Of a stretch of 64,000 nucleotides of DNA, positions 1-9,196 are shown piece after piece; the stretch's first letter is position 1, and every line of letters starts with the position of its first letter. Made by a program: the position numbers and the translations under genes. The DNA comes from Rhizobium leguminosarum bv. trifolii WSM1325 (lineage in GTDB: Bacteria; Pseudomonadota; Alphaproteobacteria; Rhizobiales; Rhizobiaceae). The stretch spans positions 4,703,044 to 4,767,043 of the forward strand of contig CP001622.1 in NCBI GenBank assembly GCA_000023185.1, written 5' to 3'. Below the pieces are notes generated by a model, which worked only from the letters and a program-made list of their open reading frames with translations, made no database searches and was not told the origin of the DNA.

Positions 1-1376
1 CGGGTCAGTCCTATACCCCATAGCGGCGGCGTGCGCCATTCACGTCCGCTTGCAAGGCCGACCTGCTGCCCGTCGGCAAGCCCGTCGCCCATGTCGTGCA
101 GAAGAAAGTCGGAATAGGGCCAGATCAGCTGGAAGGACTGTGCCTTGTCCGGCGTATCCCGGCGGGTGACGAATTTCGGCAGATGGCAGGAAATACAGCC
201 GCTTTCGTAGAAGATCCGCTTGCCCTGCAGCGTCTCGGGGAAACTCGCCTTGCGCCGCGCCGGAACGGCAAGATTTCCGGAATAGAAGGTGACGAGGTCG
301 AGAATGGGCCCCGGCGCTTCTTCGGCGCCCAGCCGCTTCTGCACGCCGGTTGGCATATCACGGCATTTCTCTTCGGCCCGGGTGCAATCGCCCTGCGCAT
401 CCGGGTGATCGGGCGTCGAGATGCCGATATCGTTGGCGAAGGCATCGGCACTCTGGTCGCGCACCGTGGCGTTCTGTGCCTTCCAGCCGAATCGTCCGAG
501 CGCGATCTTGCCGCTGCGGTGGTCGCGCACGATTGCTGCCTTGCCGGAGATGCCGTCGCCGTCGGCATCATCAGGATCGGCATGGGCCAGGATATCGGCC
601 TCGGGAATGGCCTCGATCAGTCCGAGGCCGATCATCGCCGAGGCGACACGCGGCGAAATCGTCGTCGCGGGGTGGAGTGGTCCATAACCGAGGTTCGTCA
701 CCGCATAACTCGGCAGGCGCAGCGATACGGTCTCGCCGTCGCCGAGCGTCACCCTCTCTTCCTGGTAGCTGATCGCCATCTTTCCTTCTGCAGCAAGGCC
801 GGGAACGGCAAGGTCCTGCAGCTGATGGCCGTAGACCGGATCGGGAAAATTGACGACATCGGCACTTGCGACCGCCTTTTCTTCCTCCGGCGTCGTGGCG
901 GCGCGGGAAAGCCGCAGGAACATCGAGGTGGCGCTCGGGCCTCCCTCCGGTGGTTTGCCGCGGCCGTCATTGACATGGCAGCTCATGCAGGAGCGGGCGT
1001 TGAACAGCGGCCCGAGACCATCGGAAGCCTGCGTCGAGGAGGGAGCGGACACCCAGAGCTTGCGGAAGAGCGCGTTGCCGAGCTTGAAATTCTGCTCTTC
1101 CTCGAAGGGGATATTGGCCGAAATATGCGAGAAGCTGTCTTCGGTGACAGGGTCTATCGAGGTCGTAGCCCCTGCCTGCATGGCTTCGTATTGTTCGGCC
1201 TTGGAAAAATCCGCTGTCGGCCGGGTGACGGCGGCGACGCGTTTCAGATCGGCCTCGGAGAGGTCGGTGCGTTTCCGCGGCAGATCGAAACCGGCGGCGA
1301 TGCTGACGGAAAAACCGGCAATCGTGGCGCAGAGCGCTACGCTGGCGAAAAATCGGCGGGCCGGGGCATGCGACAT
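1..1376 (-). CDS. Di-heme oxidoreductase (DUF1111 / di-heme peroxidase-like), 3' end outside window
   Basis: The minus-strand frame is open from an ATG at 1376 to the window edge, about 458 codons, so the C-terminus is missing. An N-terminal hydrophobic stretch (residues about 8-28) looks like a signal peptide, giving a periplasmic protein. Two CxxCH heme c sites are visible: SCMSCH near residue 125 and SGCISCH near residue 395. This is the pattern of the DUF1111 di-heme 'thiol oxidoreductase' family. It lies 47 bp downstream of the imelysin gene on the same strand, so the two are very likely cotranscribed. In rhizobia these two families occur together in iron-responsive operons. The redox substrate is not known; an iron-related role is inferred from the neighbour. 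Confidence 0.85.
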   Translation of the reverse strand, partial: MSHAPARRFFASVALCATIAGFSVSIAAGFDLPRKRTDLSEADLKRVAAVTRPTADFSKAEQYEAMQAGATTSIDPVTEDSFSHISANIPFEEEQNFKLGNALFRKLWVSAPSSTQASDGLGPLFNARSCMSCHVNDGRGKPPEGGPSATSMFLRLSRAATTPEEEKAVASADVVNFPDPVYGHQLQDLAVPGLAAEGKMAISYQEERVTLGDGETVSLRLPSYAVTNLGYGPLHPATTISPRVASAMIGLGLIEAIPEADILAHADPDDADGDGISGKAAIVRDHRSGKIALGRFGWKAQNATVRDQSADAFANDIGISTPDHPDAQGDCTRAEEKCRDMPTGVQKRLGAEEAPGPILDLVTFYSGNLAVPARRKASFPETLQGKRIFYESGCISCHLPKFVTRRDTPDKAQSFQLIWPYSDFLLHDMGDGLADGQQVGLASGREWRTPPLWGIGLT

Positions 1377-1423
1377 TTCAGGGTCCGGGCCGCTCCGGCT
1401 TTCGAAGCGGCCCGCCTTTTTGC

Positions 1424-2698
1424 TTATTTGAAGACGGCGTTAGGATTATCCAAGCTGTCGGAACCTTCAAGCTGAACCGTACCGAGATCGAGTGCGGCAA
1501 TAACGCGCTGCACGGATTTCGTCTGATCGATCAGGCCGTCAATGGCGGCCTGAACGACGGCATTGCCTTCCTTGTTGCCTTCGCCGATCATCTGGTCGTA
1601 CTTCTCGACGGTCTCGCCGCGCTTTGCCATGGCATTCATCGCATCGAGCGTCTTGTTGAGCTTGCCTTCCACTTCGGCATCGAGCGCCTTGTCCTTGGCG
1701 GCCACCAGATCATGCAGCGACGGGCCGCTGAGCTTGGTGCCGTCGACGCGGGTATAGTTGCCGGTATAGGCAGCAGCGATCCCGATCGCGTCGTTGAGAT
1801 GCGAGTTGTAGGTATTGTCCGAGAAGCAATCATGCTCTTCCTCGGGATCGTGCAGCAGCAGGCCGAGCTTCATGCGCTCGCCGGCAAGCTCGCCGTAGGA
1901 AAGCGAACCCATGCCCGTCAGGATCGCGACGAGGCCGGCCTTCGGATCGGCTTCGACGTTCTTCGTCGCAGCGCCGTCCGGCGTCCAGTTGTCGGTCATT
2001 TCCTGCAGGTCGGTAACGAGCAGCGTGGAGGCGGACTTCAGATATTCGGCGCGGCGGTCGCAATTGCCGTGCGTGCAGTTCTTGAGGTCGTAATCGGTTG
2101 CCGGACGGTCGCCGGCGCCGGGACCCGTGCCGTTCAGATCCTGACCCCAGAGCAGGAATTCGATGGCGTGATAGCCGGTCGCGACATTGGCTTCGATGCC
2201 GCCGGCCTCAGCCAGCGTGCCGGAGAGGAATTCCGGCGTCAGCTTGGAGGCGTCGACATCCTTGCCGTCGATCTTGATCGTCTTGTTGGCGATGACATTT
2301 GCCACATAGAGAGAATTTTCGTCGCTCTCGGTGCCGTAGGAAGCATCGACATAGTCGATCAGGCCTTCATCGAGCGGCCACGCATTGACCTTGCCTTCCC
2401 AGTCGTCGACGATCGGATTGCCGAAGCGATAGACTTCCGTCTGCTGGTAGGGGACGCGCGCCTTGATCCAGGCCTCCCTGGCGGCCTTGAGCGTCGCATC
2501 AGTCGGCGCCTTCAGGAAGGCGTCGATCGCGGCGTCGAGCGCCTTGGCCGTCGTCAGCGAGTCTTCGTATTTTGCATGCGCCACGTCGGCATAGTGTTTC
2601 ACCACGCTAGCAGCATCGGTCGCGGCATGCGCAGGAAGGGCGAGCAGGGCGGCGGGGGCAATCGCCAGCACGGCTGCGCGGAATGTGTTGAGCTTCAT
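1424..2698 (-). CDS. Imelysin-family (peptidase M75 / IrpA-like) iron-associated periplasmic protein
   Basis: This 424-residue protein starts at the ATG at 2698, preceded by a good AGGAGAGG ribosome site; an upstream in-frame start gives an implausible extension. Residues 1-26 form a signal peptide ending in ALPAHA. The family signature GxHxxE appears as GYHAIEF at about residue 190, which is the proposed metal-binding site of imelysins. The length suits a two-repeat helical imelysin. Imelysins are iron-regulated outer-membrane or periplasmic proteins of uncertain mechanism. The next gene downstream is the di-heme protein, and a candidate Irr-type iron control element lies about 185 bp upstream. 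The annotation 'peptidase' is historical and not supported by residues seen here. Confidence 0.88.
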   Translation of the reverse strand: MKLNTFRAAVLAIAPAALLALPAHAATDAASVVKHYADVAHAKYEDSLTTAKALDAAIDAFLKAPTDATLKAAREAWIKARVPYQQTEVYRFGNPIVDDWEGKVNAWPLDEGLIDYVDASYGTESDENSLYVANVIANKTIKIDGKDVDASKLTPEFLSGTLAEAGGIEANVATGYHAIEFLLWGQDLNGTGPGAGDRPATDYDLKNCTHGNCDRRAEYLKSASTLLVTDLQEMTDNWTPDGAATKNVEADPKAGLVAILTGMGSLSYGELAGERMKLGLLLHDPEEEHDCFSDNTYNSHLNDAIGIAAAYTGNYTRVDGTKLSGPSLHDLVAAKDKALDAEVEGKLNKTLDAMNAMAKRGETVEKYDQMIGEGNKEGNAVVQAAIDGLIDQTKSVQRVIAALDLGTVQLEGSDSLDNPNAVFK

Positions 2699-2741
2699 GA
2701 TCCTCTCCTGTGACGGGATTTTCCGTCTACCGCATCGGCCC

Positions 2742-2832
2742 GAAAATCGGAATCGATTTTCGGAAAGCACGATGCGTCGATTCAAAGTGTTACAGCGTCC
2801 TTTGCGCGTCTGATAAGACGCGCGGCGCTGTA
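2742..2832. repeat. Dispersed palindromic intergenic repeats upstream of the imelysin gene
   Basis: This non-coding stretch holds a palindromic segment centred on AATCGGAATCGATT (about 2742-2762). It is followed by a 29-base element at 2804-2832 that recurs at 19663-19691 with three substitutions. The 29-mer is itself hairpin-like (GCGCGTCT paired with AGACGCGC around a short loop). This resembles the intergenic mosaic elements known in Rhizobium genomes. Confidence 0.65.
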
Positions 2833-2882
2833 ATCGGGCTCCGTCTCTTCGCGCAAAAGCAAACTGGTGTCAAACACTCTAG

Positions 2883-2899
2883 TTTGGAATGATTTTAAG
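2883..2899 (-). promoter_or_regulatory. Candidate Irr-type iron control element (ICE box)
   Basis: TTTGGAA-TGA-TTTTAAG matches the rhizobial ICE consensus TTTAGAA-N3-TTCTAAA at 12 of 14 defined positions. It stands upstream of the imelysin/di-heme operon, a gene type regulated by iron in rhizobia. Binding by Irr is inferred, and the 185-bp distance to the start codon requires a long leader. Confidence 0.5.
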
Positions 2900-2983
2900 A
2901 ACGGACAGGCGTGGCTAACCGGTCATTTTTGAACGGCATTTGCTTGAAAAACCGGCAGTTGCTGAGGCCTCCGCTAAGTCGCG

Positions 2984-4273
2984 TCAGCCCTTCCGCTGCA
3001 TGCGGCAGAAGAAGAAGCCGTCTGTATCGGTGGAAGCGGGGGTCAAAGTCACCGACAGGCCGTCGGAAGAGTGCGGACGCGGGGCGTCCTTTCCGAAGAG
3101 CTGATCCCAGGCAGGCAGGGCACTGACGATCTGAAAATCAGGATTGTCAGCCGTGAAGCGGCGCGCCTGTTCCTCGTTCTCTTGGGGCAGGACCGAGCAG
3201 GTCACATAGATCAGTTCGCCGCCTGATTTGACGAAGCTGCTCGCCTGCGCCAGCGCGTCCTGTTGCTGGGCGGTGCGTTCGTCGAGGTTCTTCGCCGTCA
3301 GCCGCCATTTCGTATCGGGGCGGCGGCGCCATGTGCCGGTGCCGGTGCAGGGCGCGTCGACTAACACCTTGTCGCAGCGTCCGGCAAGGGCGGCGAGCGC
3401 CCTGGCATCGTCATGCACCTGGACATTGCGTGTGCCCGCCCGCTTCAGCCGCTCGATGATCGGCGCCAGCCGTTTGCGGTCGGCGTCATAGGCGTGAACC
3501 TGTCCCTTGTTCTGCATGGCCGCGGCCATGGCGAGCGTCTTGCCGCCGCCGCCGGCGCAATAGTCGAGAACCTGTTCGCCATCATGGGCGAGCACCAGGT
3601 CAGCGACGATCTGTGATCCCTCGTCCTGAACTTCGAACCAGCCTTTCTGGAACGAAAGCTCGGCTGTCACGTTGGGAAGACGCGAGGCGCCTTCGCCAGC
3701 GGCAATCCGGATGCCGTAGCGGGCGATCTTCGCAGCATGCGCGTTGGCTCTTTCGAGCGCCTTGACGACCTTGTCGCGGGACGCCTTGAGGCTGTTGGCG
3801 CGCAGATCGAGCGTCGGGCGGGCGGCGAGCGCCTGTGCCTCGGCGAGCCATCCGGCGCCGAAGGCCTGTTCGAAGGAGGGTTGGACCCATTCGGGAATAT
3901 CGCCGCGGATATGCGGCGGCGCATCGTCGAGCGAGCGGCTTTGAAAGGCCGCAACAGCGTCGGCTGAAAGCGGCGCCGGCGCAAATTTGTCATCCGCCAG
4001 CTCAGTGGCAAGACGGTCAGGTGTGAAACCCCATTGGCGGAACATGACGGCATGGGCAATGGCAGCAGGACTGTCGTCATCCATCAGCCATGCATGGGAA
4101 AGCCGCATGCGCAGTGCGTCATAGACGATGTTGCCGATCGCAGCACGATCGCCGGAGCCGGCGAAGCGGTGCGCAAGGCCCCAGTCCTTCAGCGCGTCGG
4201 CGACAGGCCGCTTGCGGGCATCGATGTCCGCGAGCACAGAAATCGCCCCTTCGAGGCGGCCGCCCAGACGCAT
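2984..4273 (-). CDS. rsmB: RsmB-family 16S rRNA (cytosine-C5) methyltransferase
   Basis: This 429-residue SAM-dependent RNA methyltransferase is expected to form m5C in 16S rRNA (C967 in E. coli). The N-terminal third is helical, as in the NusB-like domain of RsmB. The C-terminal catalytic domain carries the SAM loop DYCAGGGGKT (about residue 240). It also has the two cysteine motifs of the class: DAPCTGTGTWRR with the PC dipeptide, and VTCSVLPQENEEQ with TCS. Length fits RsmB. It stands alone between the iron operon and the RlpA gene. The exact target base is inferred from the family. Confidence 0.88.
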   Translation of the reverse strand: MRLGGRLEGAISVLADIDARKRPVADALKDWGLAHRFAGSGDRAAIGNIVYDALRMRLSHAWLMDDDSPAAIAHAVMFRQWGFTPDRLATELADDKFAPAPLSADAVAAFQSRSLDDAPPHIRGDIPEWVQPSFEQAFGAGWLAEAQALAARPTLDLRANSLKASRDKVVKALERANAHAAKIARYGIRIAAGEGASRLPNVTAELSFQKGWFEVQDEGSQIVADLVLAHDGEQVLDYCAGGGGKTLAMAAAMQNKGQVHAYDADRKRLAPIIERLKRAGTRNVQVHDDARALAALAGRCDKVLVDAPCTGTGTWRRRPDTKWRLTAKNLDERTAQQQDALAQASSFVKSGGELIYVTCSVLPQENEEQARRFTADNPDFQIVSALPAWDQLFGKDAPRPHSSDGLSVTLTPASTDTDGFFFCRMQRKG

Positions 4274-4417
4274 TCACATGTCTCCTGTTGCCGTGGCGTG
4301 TGAACGATCAGCGCAAACGCGAGTGTCACGCAGTCGTTTGTTCACAAGTCTCAACCGGGTGGTAACCGCGATTGACGGCAAGAGCAAGCGCCGCTTCCGG
4401 CGCAGTCAGTGGCGGCC

Positions 4418-4780
4418 TCAGCTGACGACCTGGTAGCAGACCTTCGCAGTGCCGGAGCTCACCATGCCGATATTCTGCGCGGCGGCGCGCGACAGGTCGA
4501 TCACACGACCACGGATGAACGGACCACGATCGTTGATACGAACGACGACGGTGCGGCCATTGTTGCGGTTGGTGACCTTCACCTTGGTGCCGAAAGCAAG
4601 CGAACGATGTGCGGCAGTCAAGATGGCAGGGTTCATACGTTCCCCGGAAGCAGTTTTGGAGCGAAGTGCGTACCATGAAGCACCGCCACAACCATTGCCA
4701 GCAAAACCTTCCGCCGGAAGCATGGAAGAACAGGCTGCAATAGTTACAGCGGCGACAATAGAACGACGTATGTTCTTCAA
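4418..4780 (-). CDS. RlpA-like DPBB-domain lipoprotein/secreted protein
   Basis: The double-psi beta-barrel domain of RlpA is recognised from [16 protein letters not shown], the [11 protein letters not shown] segment and the [14 protein letters not shown] segment, whose Asp is the conserved DPBB residue. The protein is only about 120 residues and lacks the SPOR domain of full RlpA, so it is a short, single-domain form. I favour a TTG start at 4780, with GAGGGA upstream. This gives a basic N-terminus, a hydrophobic stretch and IAAC, a usable lipobox. A GTG at 4810 is the alternative and adds ten residues. Full-length RlpA is a septal lytic transglycosylase; activity here is unproven. Confidence 0.82.
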   Translation of the reverse strand: MKNIRRSIVAAVTIAACSSMLPAEGFAGNGCGGASWYALRSKTASGERMNPAILTAAHRSLAFGTKVKVTNRNNGRTVVVRINDRGPFIRGRVIDLSRAAAQNIGMVSSGTAKVCYQVVS

Positions 4781-5186
4781 AACAGAGTATCCCTCAACTA
4801 TTGAACTCACGCCCTTGCAGGCGGCGGGGCTTAAATCTGCGAAAAAGTGGCGAAAAAGTGCCGCTACTGTTCACGGAATATTACAGTCGGTAACATTCGT
4901 GAGTGTGGTGTCGGGATTCCAGGAATGCGCGCCGCGCCAAAACGTGGAAAAAACCTAATAAAATCAGTTAAAATCCGAACGAATTTTCCGAAGGGATAGT
5001 TAACGCCATGGCGTTCACGAAAATCGCGAAAATATTTTTCCCATTTCGCCATATTTACTGCCACATTTGGGCAAATTCAAAGGCCGTTAACCATAAGATG
5101 CGGCGAAAATTGTCCGGCCAAACCGGGAAAGTAGGAATTTCCTACTCATTTTGGGTGAACATATCCGTCGCAAACAGGACTGAGTT
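4781..5186. other. Low-GC non-coding region upstream of the RlpA gene
   Basis: No gene is supported in these 400 bases, which are much richer in A and T than the surroundings. They contain a perfect tandem pair of GCGAAAAAGTG (4839-4849 and 4850-4860) and a 14-base palindrome AACGCCATGGCGTT at 5002-5015. The RlpA promoter presumably lies here. Confidence 0.55.
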
Positions 5187-6059
5187 CTACTCCCCCCACC
5201 AGCGTCCATCCCGCCACAATTGCGCAAGCGACATGGGATAGTTCGGGAAGGAGAATGCGAAGCCGGCGGCCTTCAGTTTCGCATTCGAAACCCGTTTGTT
5301 CTCGCCGTAAAAGGTGCGCGCCATCGGCGTCAATTCGGCGGTCTCGAACGCCTGCTCCGGCGGCGGTTCGACGCCCATCAGGCGGGCTGCCTCAACGATC
5401 ACATCCTGCGGGGGGCCGGGCCGGTCGTCGGTGACATTATAGATGCCGCCGAGGCCGCGCTCCGACAGGAAGCGTGTCGAAGCACCAATATCTTCGACGC
5501 GGATGCGGTTGAACACCTGGTCCTTCTTGATCAGCCGTCGCGCCGTGCCCTTGTCCAGATTGCAGAAGGCGTTGCGGCCCGGCCCATAGATGCCGGAAAG
5601 GCGCAGCACCGCCGCCGGCACGCCGCGCTCCCGGCCCATCGCCAGCCAGCCCTCTTCCGCCTCGAGCCGCTCGGTCGACCGTCCGGAAACGGGCAGGCAC
5701 GGCGTTTCCTCACTCACCCAGGCGCCCTGGTGATCGCCATAGACGCCGACCGTGGAGAGATAACCGATCCATTCGAGCTTCGGCAGCAGGCGTGCGCCGT
5801 CTTTATCAAGCAGCCGCAGCAGCGGGTCGGCTCTTCCAGGGGCGATCGACTGGACCAGATGCGTTACACCAGTCAAAGCCCGCCGCAGCCCCGCTTCCAT
5901 GCTCTCGCCGTCGAAAAGGAAAGCTTCGATGCCGTTCCGGCGGAGCGCCTCCATCTTGTCAGGTGAGCGCGTGGTGCCGGAAACCCGCACGTCGTCGCCG
6001 GCAAAGGCCTTGGCGATTGCCGTGCCGGAATAGCCGCAGCCAAAAATCATCACATGCAT
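5187..6059 (-). CDS. NAD(P)-dependent SDR/epimerase (YeeZ-like)
   Basis: This roughly 290-residue extended-SDR protein starts [19 protein letters not shown], with the GxGxxG dinucleotide-binding loop right at the N-terminus. The ATG at 6059 is preferred over one at 6083 because the TGA of queG overlaps it as TGATG, a typical coupling arrangement. A YGDHQGAWVSEETP-type segment near residue 110 follows the SDR pattern of E. coli YeeZ, whose substrate is unknown. It is the last gene of a run with the GST gene and queG. No substrate can be inferred. Confidence 0.8.
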   Translation of the reverse strand: MHVMIFGCGYSGTAIAKAFAGDDVRVSGTTRSPDKMEALRRNGIEAFLFDGESMEAGLRRALTGVTHLVQSIAPGRADPLLRLLDKDGARLLPKLEWIGYLSTVGVYGDHQGAWVSEETPCLPVSGRSTERLEAEEGWLAMGRERGVPAAVLRLSGIYGPGRNAFCNLDKGTARRLIKKDQVFNRIRVEDIGASTRFLSERGLGGIYNVTDDRPGPPQDVIVEAARLMGVEPPPEQAFETAELTPMARTFYGENKRVSNAKLKAAGFAFSFPNYPMSLAQLWRDGRWWGE

Positions 6060-7216
6060 CAACCCACTCCCGCCAATCGCCATTCGTTCAGGACGTCGTC
6101 ATCTCTCTCATCCGCCCTTTGTGCGGCAAAGGCCGCAAATTCGCCGGCCTCCATCAGCCGCGAAAGTGCCCAGACCGCCATGCCGCGCACCACGGGTGAG
6201 GGATCGTCTGAAAGCCGGCGACATGGCCCGATGAGCGCCTTGTCGCCGGAATTGCCGGCGGCGATCAGCACGTTGCGGACGAAACGGTCGCGGCCGATCC
6301 GCTTCACCGGCGAGCCGCTGAAAAAGGCACGGAAGGCGGCATCGTCAAGCGTCAGCAGAAAGGCGATCGACGGCTCCTTCAGATCTTCCCGCGCCTGTAG
6401 CTTCATCTCGGAGGCGGAGCTTGCGAACTTGTTCCAGGGACAGGCGGCAAGACAGTCGTCGCAGCCGTAGATGCGATTGCCGATCAATATGCGCAAATCG
6501 GCGTCGATCGGTCCCTTGTGCTCGATGGTGAGATAAGAGATGCAGCGCCGCGCGTCGATCTGGTAAGGCGCCGGGAAGGCAGCCGTCGGACAGATGTCGA
6601 GGCAGGCGCGGCAGGTGCCGCAATGATCGCTCTCCGGCGCGTCGATCACAAGATCGGCGGTGGTGAACATCGTGCCGAGGAACAACCAGGAGCCGTGCAT
6701 GCGGCTGACGAGATTGGTATGTTTCCCCTGCCAGCCGAGCCCGGCCGCCGCCGCTAAGGGCTTTTCCATCACCGGCGCCGTATCGACGAAGACCTTTACA
6801 TCGGCGCCTGCCCGCGCCGCAAAGCGCGTGGCGATCTCCTTCAGCCGGCCCTTGATGACGTCGTGATAATCGCGGTTGCGGGCATAGACTGATATCGCTG
6901 CCTTGTCCGGCTTGTCGAGAATGCCGCGGGGATCTTCTTCCGGAGCGTAATTGAGGCCGAAGACGACGACGGAGCGCACCTCGCTCCAGAGTGCGCGCGG
7001 ATCGCCGCGCCGGTCGCGCGTCTCCGCCATCCAGTCCATCGTCCCGTGACGCCCGGCATCGATGAACTGGCCGAGACGCTCTTTCGCTTCAGGGATCGCG
7101 TCCGGTCGCGTGATGCGGCAAAGATCGAAGCCCTTGGCGGCAGATTCCGCCCGAACGAACTCGGTCAAATTGTCGCGGCGGCGGCGCTCTTTGTCGACAT
7201 TGTCAGGTTCGGGCAT
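6059..7216 (-). CDS. queG: tRNA epoxyqueuosine(34) reductase QueG
   Basis: QueG performs the last step of queuosine synthesis, reducing epoxyqueuosine to queuosine in tRNA with cobalamin and two 4Fe-4S clusters. The 385-residue protein has both ferredoxin-like cluster motifs: [16 protein letters not shown] (about residue 205) and [13 protein letters not shown] (about residue 255). It also has the family stretch [14 protein letters not shown] between them. The C-terminal part carries HEAT-like repeats ([24 protein letters not shown]). The GST gene ends 12 bp upstream, and the SDR gene overlaps the stop codon by one base. Confidence 0.93.
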   Translation of the reverse strand: MPEPDNVDKERRRRDNLTEFVRAESAAKGFDLCRITRPDAIPEAKERLGQFIDAGRHGTMDWMAETRDRRGDPRALWSEVRSVVVFGLNYAPEEDPRGILDKPDKAAISVYARNRDYHDVIKGRLKEIATRFAARAGADVKVFVDTAPVMEKPLAAAAGLGWQGKHTNLVSRMHGSWLFLGTMFTTADLVIDAPESDHCGTCRACLDICPTAAFPAPYQIDARRCISYLTIEHKGPIDADLRILIGNRIYGCDDCLAACPWNKFASSASEMKLQAREDLKEPSIAFLLTLDDAAFRAFFSGSPVKRIGRDRFVRNVLIAAGNSGDKALIGPCRRLSDDPSPVVRGMAVWALSRLMEAGEFAAFAAQRADERDDDVLNEWRLAGVG

Positions 7217-7228
7217 GAAGAGCCCTCG

Positions 7229-7921
7229 TCAGAAATCCAGATCGGCATAGTGTGAAACCGGTGTCAGGCCGCGCACGCGCTCGGTCAGCATCGGCCGGAA
7301 GGAGGGACGTGACTTCAGCCGCTGGTACCAGTCCTTGACGACGGGCGAATCCGCCCACTCGATCTCGCCGAGATAATCGAGGATCGAGATCGAGGCCGCG
7401 GCGGCAAGGTCGGCATAGCTCATCCGCTCGCCCGCCAGCCACTGACGCGAGCCGGCAAGCCAGGTGAGATAACGCATATGCTGACGGATATTCGCGCGGG
7501 CCGTGCGTAAAACCTTCGAATCCGGCGCGCCGCCGCCCTGATCGGCGGTCATCTGCAACTTGTAGACACGCTCGCGGGCGAGCGGCTTGGTCACGTCGTT
7601 TTCCATCTTCTGCATGAACCATTCGGTCAGCCGGCGGATTTCCGCCCGCTGGAAAGGGTCTTCGGCGAGCAGCCGCCGGTCGCGCTTCAAGACGCCGTGC
7701 GTCTCGTCCAGATATTCGGAAATGACGCTCGCGCCGCAGAGCGCGCGCATGCTGTCGTCGACATAAACAGGCAGCGTGCCGGCCGGATTGAGCGCCAGGA
7801 AATCCCGGCGCTTCTCCCATGTCTGCTCCTCGATCAGATCCGCCTGATAGCCGTATTCCGCCAGGATCAGCCGGACGAAGCGAGATGCGGATGACATGGG
7901 ATGATGATAAAGCGTGGGCAT
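7229..7921 (-). CDS. Glutathione S-transferase family protein
   Basis: This 230-residue cytosolic GST has an N-terminal thioredoxin-like domain (LYHHPMSSASRFVRLIL; then LNPAGTLPVYV, which holds the cis-Pro glutathione-binding turn; then a SEYLDE helix) and a helical C-terminal domain. The serine pair SS near residue 10 is the likely catalytic position. It starts the leftward run GST-queG-SDR with 12 bp to queG. The substrate is unknown; no specific class can be assigned from the sequence alone. Confidence 0.88.
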   Translation of the reverse strand: MPTLYHHPMSSASRFVRLILAEYGYQADLIEEQTWEKRRDFLALNPAGTLPVYVDDSMRALCGASVISEYLDETHGVLKRDRRLLAEDPFQRAEIRRLTEWFMQKMENDVTKPLARERVYKLQMTADQGGGAPDSKVLRTARANIRQHMRYLTWLAGSRQWLAGERMSYADLAAAASISILDYLGEIEWADSPVVKDWYQRLKSRPSFRPMLTERVRGLTPVSHYADLDF

Positions 7922-8153
7922 CGATACTCGGGCTTTGTGATTGCTGTTACAGGACTGTGTGGCAGCTCGATTATAGCGCCCTAGTCATGACTCATTGGTT
8001 GAAGCTATAGGAGTTTGGCCCCGCCAATACAAGCGAATCGGATTTTTCAGGCCATCTGATAATGGCGAAACACGGTCTAACGAACGAATGGAAGCGGCAG
8101 CCTGATCGGCCCAAGCGCTCAGGCCCGACCGAACTTTAAACCGGAGACAATGT

Positions 8154-8951
8154 ATGGATTATATAAATGCTGCAATTCTCGGTGTCATAGAGGGGATCAC
8201 CGAATTTCTGCCGATCTCGAGCACCGGCCACCTGATCATTGCCGAGCAATGGCTCGGACATCGGTCGGACATGTTCAACATCGTTATTCAGGCGGGCGCC
8301 ATCCTCGCCGTCACCATCATCTACTGGCGTCGTCTGCTGGATCTGGTGCTTGGCTGGCGTGATCCCGTCAATCGCGACTATGCCGCCAAGCTGATCGTCG
8401 CGTTTCTCATCACCGCAATTCTCGGACTTATCGTCAAGAAGCTCGGCTTTGAACTGCCGGAGACCGCAACACCGATCGCCTGGGCGCTCATCATCGGCGG
8501 TATCTGGATGATCTTTGCCGAATGGGCCGCCGCCCGCAGGCCGCCGCATAAAGAGATTACCTGGCTTGTCGCCATCCTGGTCGGCATCGCCCAGATCGTT
8601 GCCGGCGTCTTCCCGGGAACCTCGCGCTCCGGCGCCACCATCTTCGTCGCCATGCTGGCAGGCACGGGCAACCGCGCCGCGGCGACCGAGTTTGCCTTTC
8701 TCGTCGGCATACCCACAATGTACGCGGCAAGCGCCTATGAATTGCTGAAGACGTTCAGGGATGGCGGAGCGGCAGGCGAAGACTGGACGGCGCTCGGCAT
8801 CGCCTTCGTCGTCTCCACCGTCGTCGCCTTCATCGCGGTCAAATGGCTGCTTGCCTATATCAGAAGCAACCGGTTTACCCTGTTTGCCATCTACCGCATC
8901 ATTCTCGGCGTCTTGCTGCTCGGCATGGCCGCGACCGGCTTGATTGCCTGA
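8154..8951 (+). CDS. uppP: Undecaprenyl-diphosphatase UppP (BacA)
   Basis: This 265-residue integral membrane phosphatase recycles undecaprenyl pyrophosphate, the lipid carrier of peptidoglycan and O-antigen synthesis, and gives bacitracin resistance. Both catalytic motifs are present: ITEFLPISSTGHL (Glu and Ser/His motif, residues about 15-27) and VFPGTSRSGAT (about residue 155), with its essential Arg. About eight hydrophobic segments are visible. The gene is monocistronic, divergent from the GST gene, and preceded by GGAGACA about 4 bp before the ATG. Confidence 0.95.
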   Translation: MDYINAAILGVIEGITEFLPISSTGHLIIAEQWLGHRSDMFNIVIQAGAILAVTIIYWRRLLDLVLGWRDPVNRDYAAKLIVAFLITAILGLIVKKLGFELPETATPIAWALIIGGIWMIFAEWAAARRPPHKEITWLVAILVGIAQIVAGVFPGTSRSGATIFVAMLAGTGNRAAATEFAFLVGIPTMYAASAYELLKTFRDGGAAGEDWTALGIAFVVSTVVAFIAVKWLLAYIRSNRFTLFAIYRIILGVLLLGMAATGLIA

Positions 8952-8967
8952 GGTATCCGTCCTGCAT

Positions 8968-8999
8968 TGCATTCGCGCAACTCCCGGCGCGCGAATGCA
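8968..8999 (+). terminator. Hairpin downstream of uppP
   Basis: TGCATTCGCGC and GCGCGAATGCA form an 11-bp perfect stem with a 10-base loop, starting 17 bp after the uppP stop. No T-run follows, so it is either a weak terminator or an RNA-stabilising structure. Confidence 0.5.
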
Positions 9000-9174
9000 A
9001 ATGCCCCGTCGGACCGCACAAACAGGCACTCGATTACCGGCAAGGCGCCGAATTTTTCAGCTAGTCATTGAGGGGATACGCTCCCACCGCCGCTTTGAAG
9101 CAGGCGAAACTGAGCGGTGATCTCGAAGCGCCCTGTTTCAGGCGTTCCGATCGACTGCTTGCTTGAGCAGGATG

Positions 9175-9194
9175 CCGGCTGAGGGCCGGCTTTT
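9175..9194 (+). terminator. Short GC hairpin followed by TTTT, rightward
   Basis: GCCGGC-TGAGG-GCCGGC is followed by TTTTC on the + strand, about 225 bp beyond uppP and just before the stop of the convergent small gene. It could end read-through from uppP or a short untranslated transcript. Confidence 0.45.
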
Positions 9195-9196
9195 CG

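Noticed and set aside
96..1475. Long + strand open frame of 459 codons opposite the di-heme gene
   Set aside because: It lies antisense to a frame with signal peptide and two heme c motifs, and its own translation shows no domain pattern; typical high-GC shadow.
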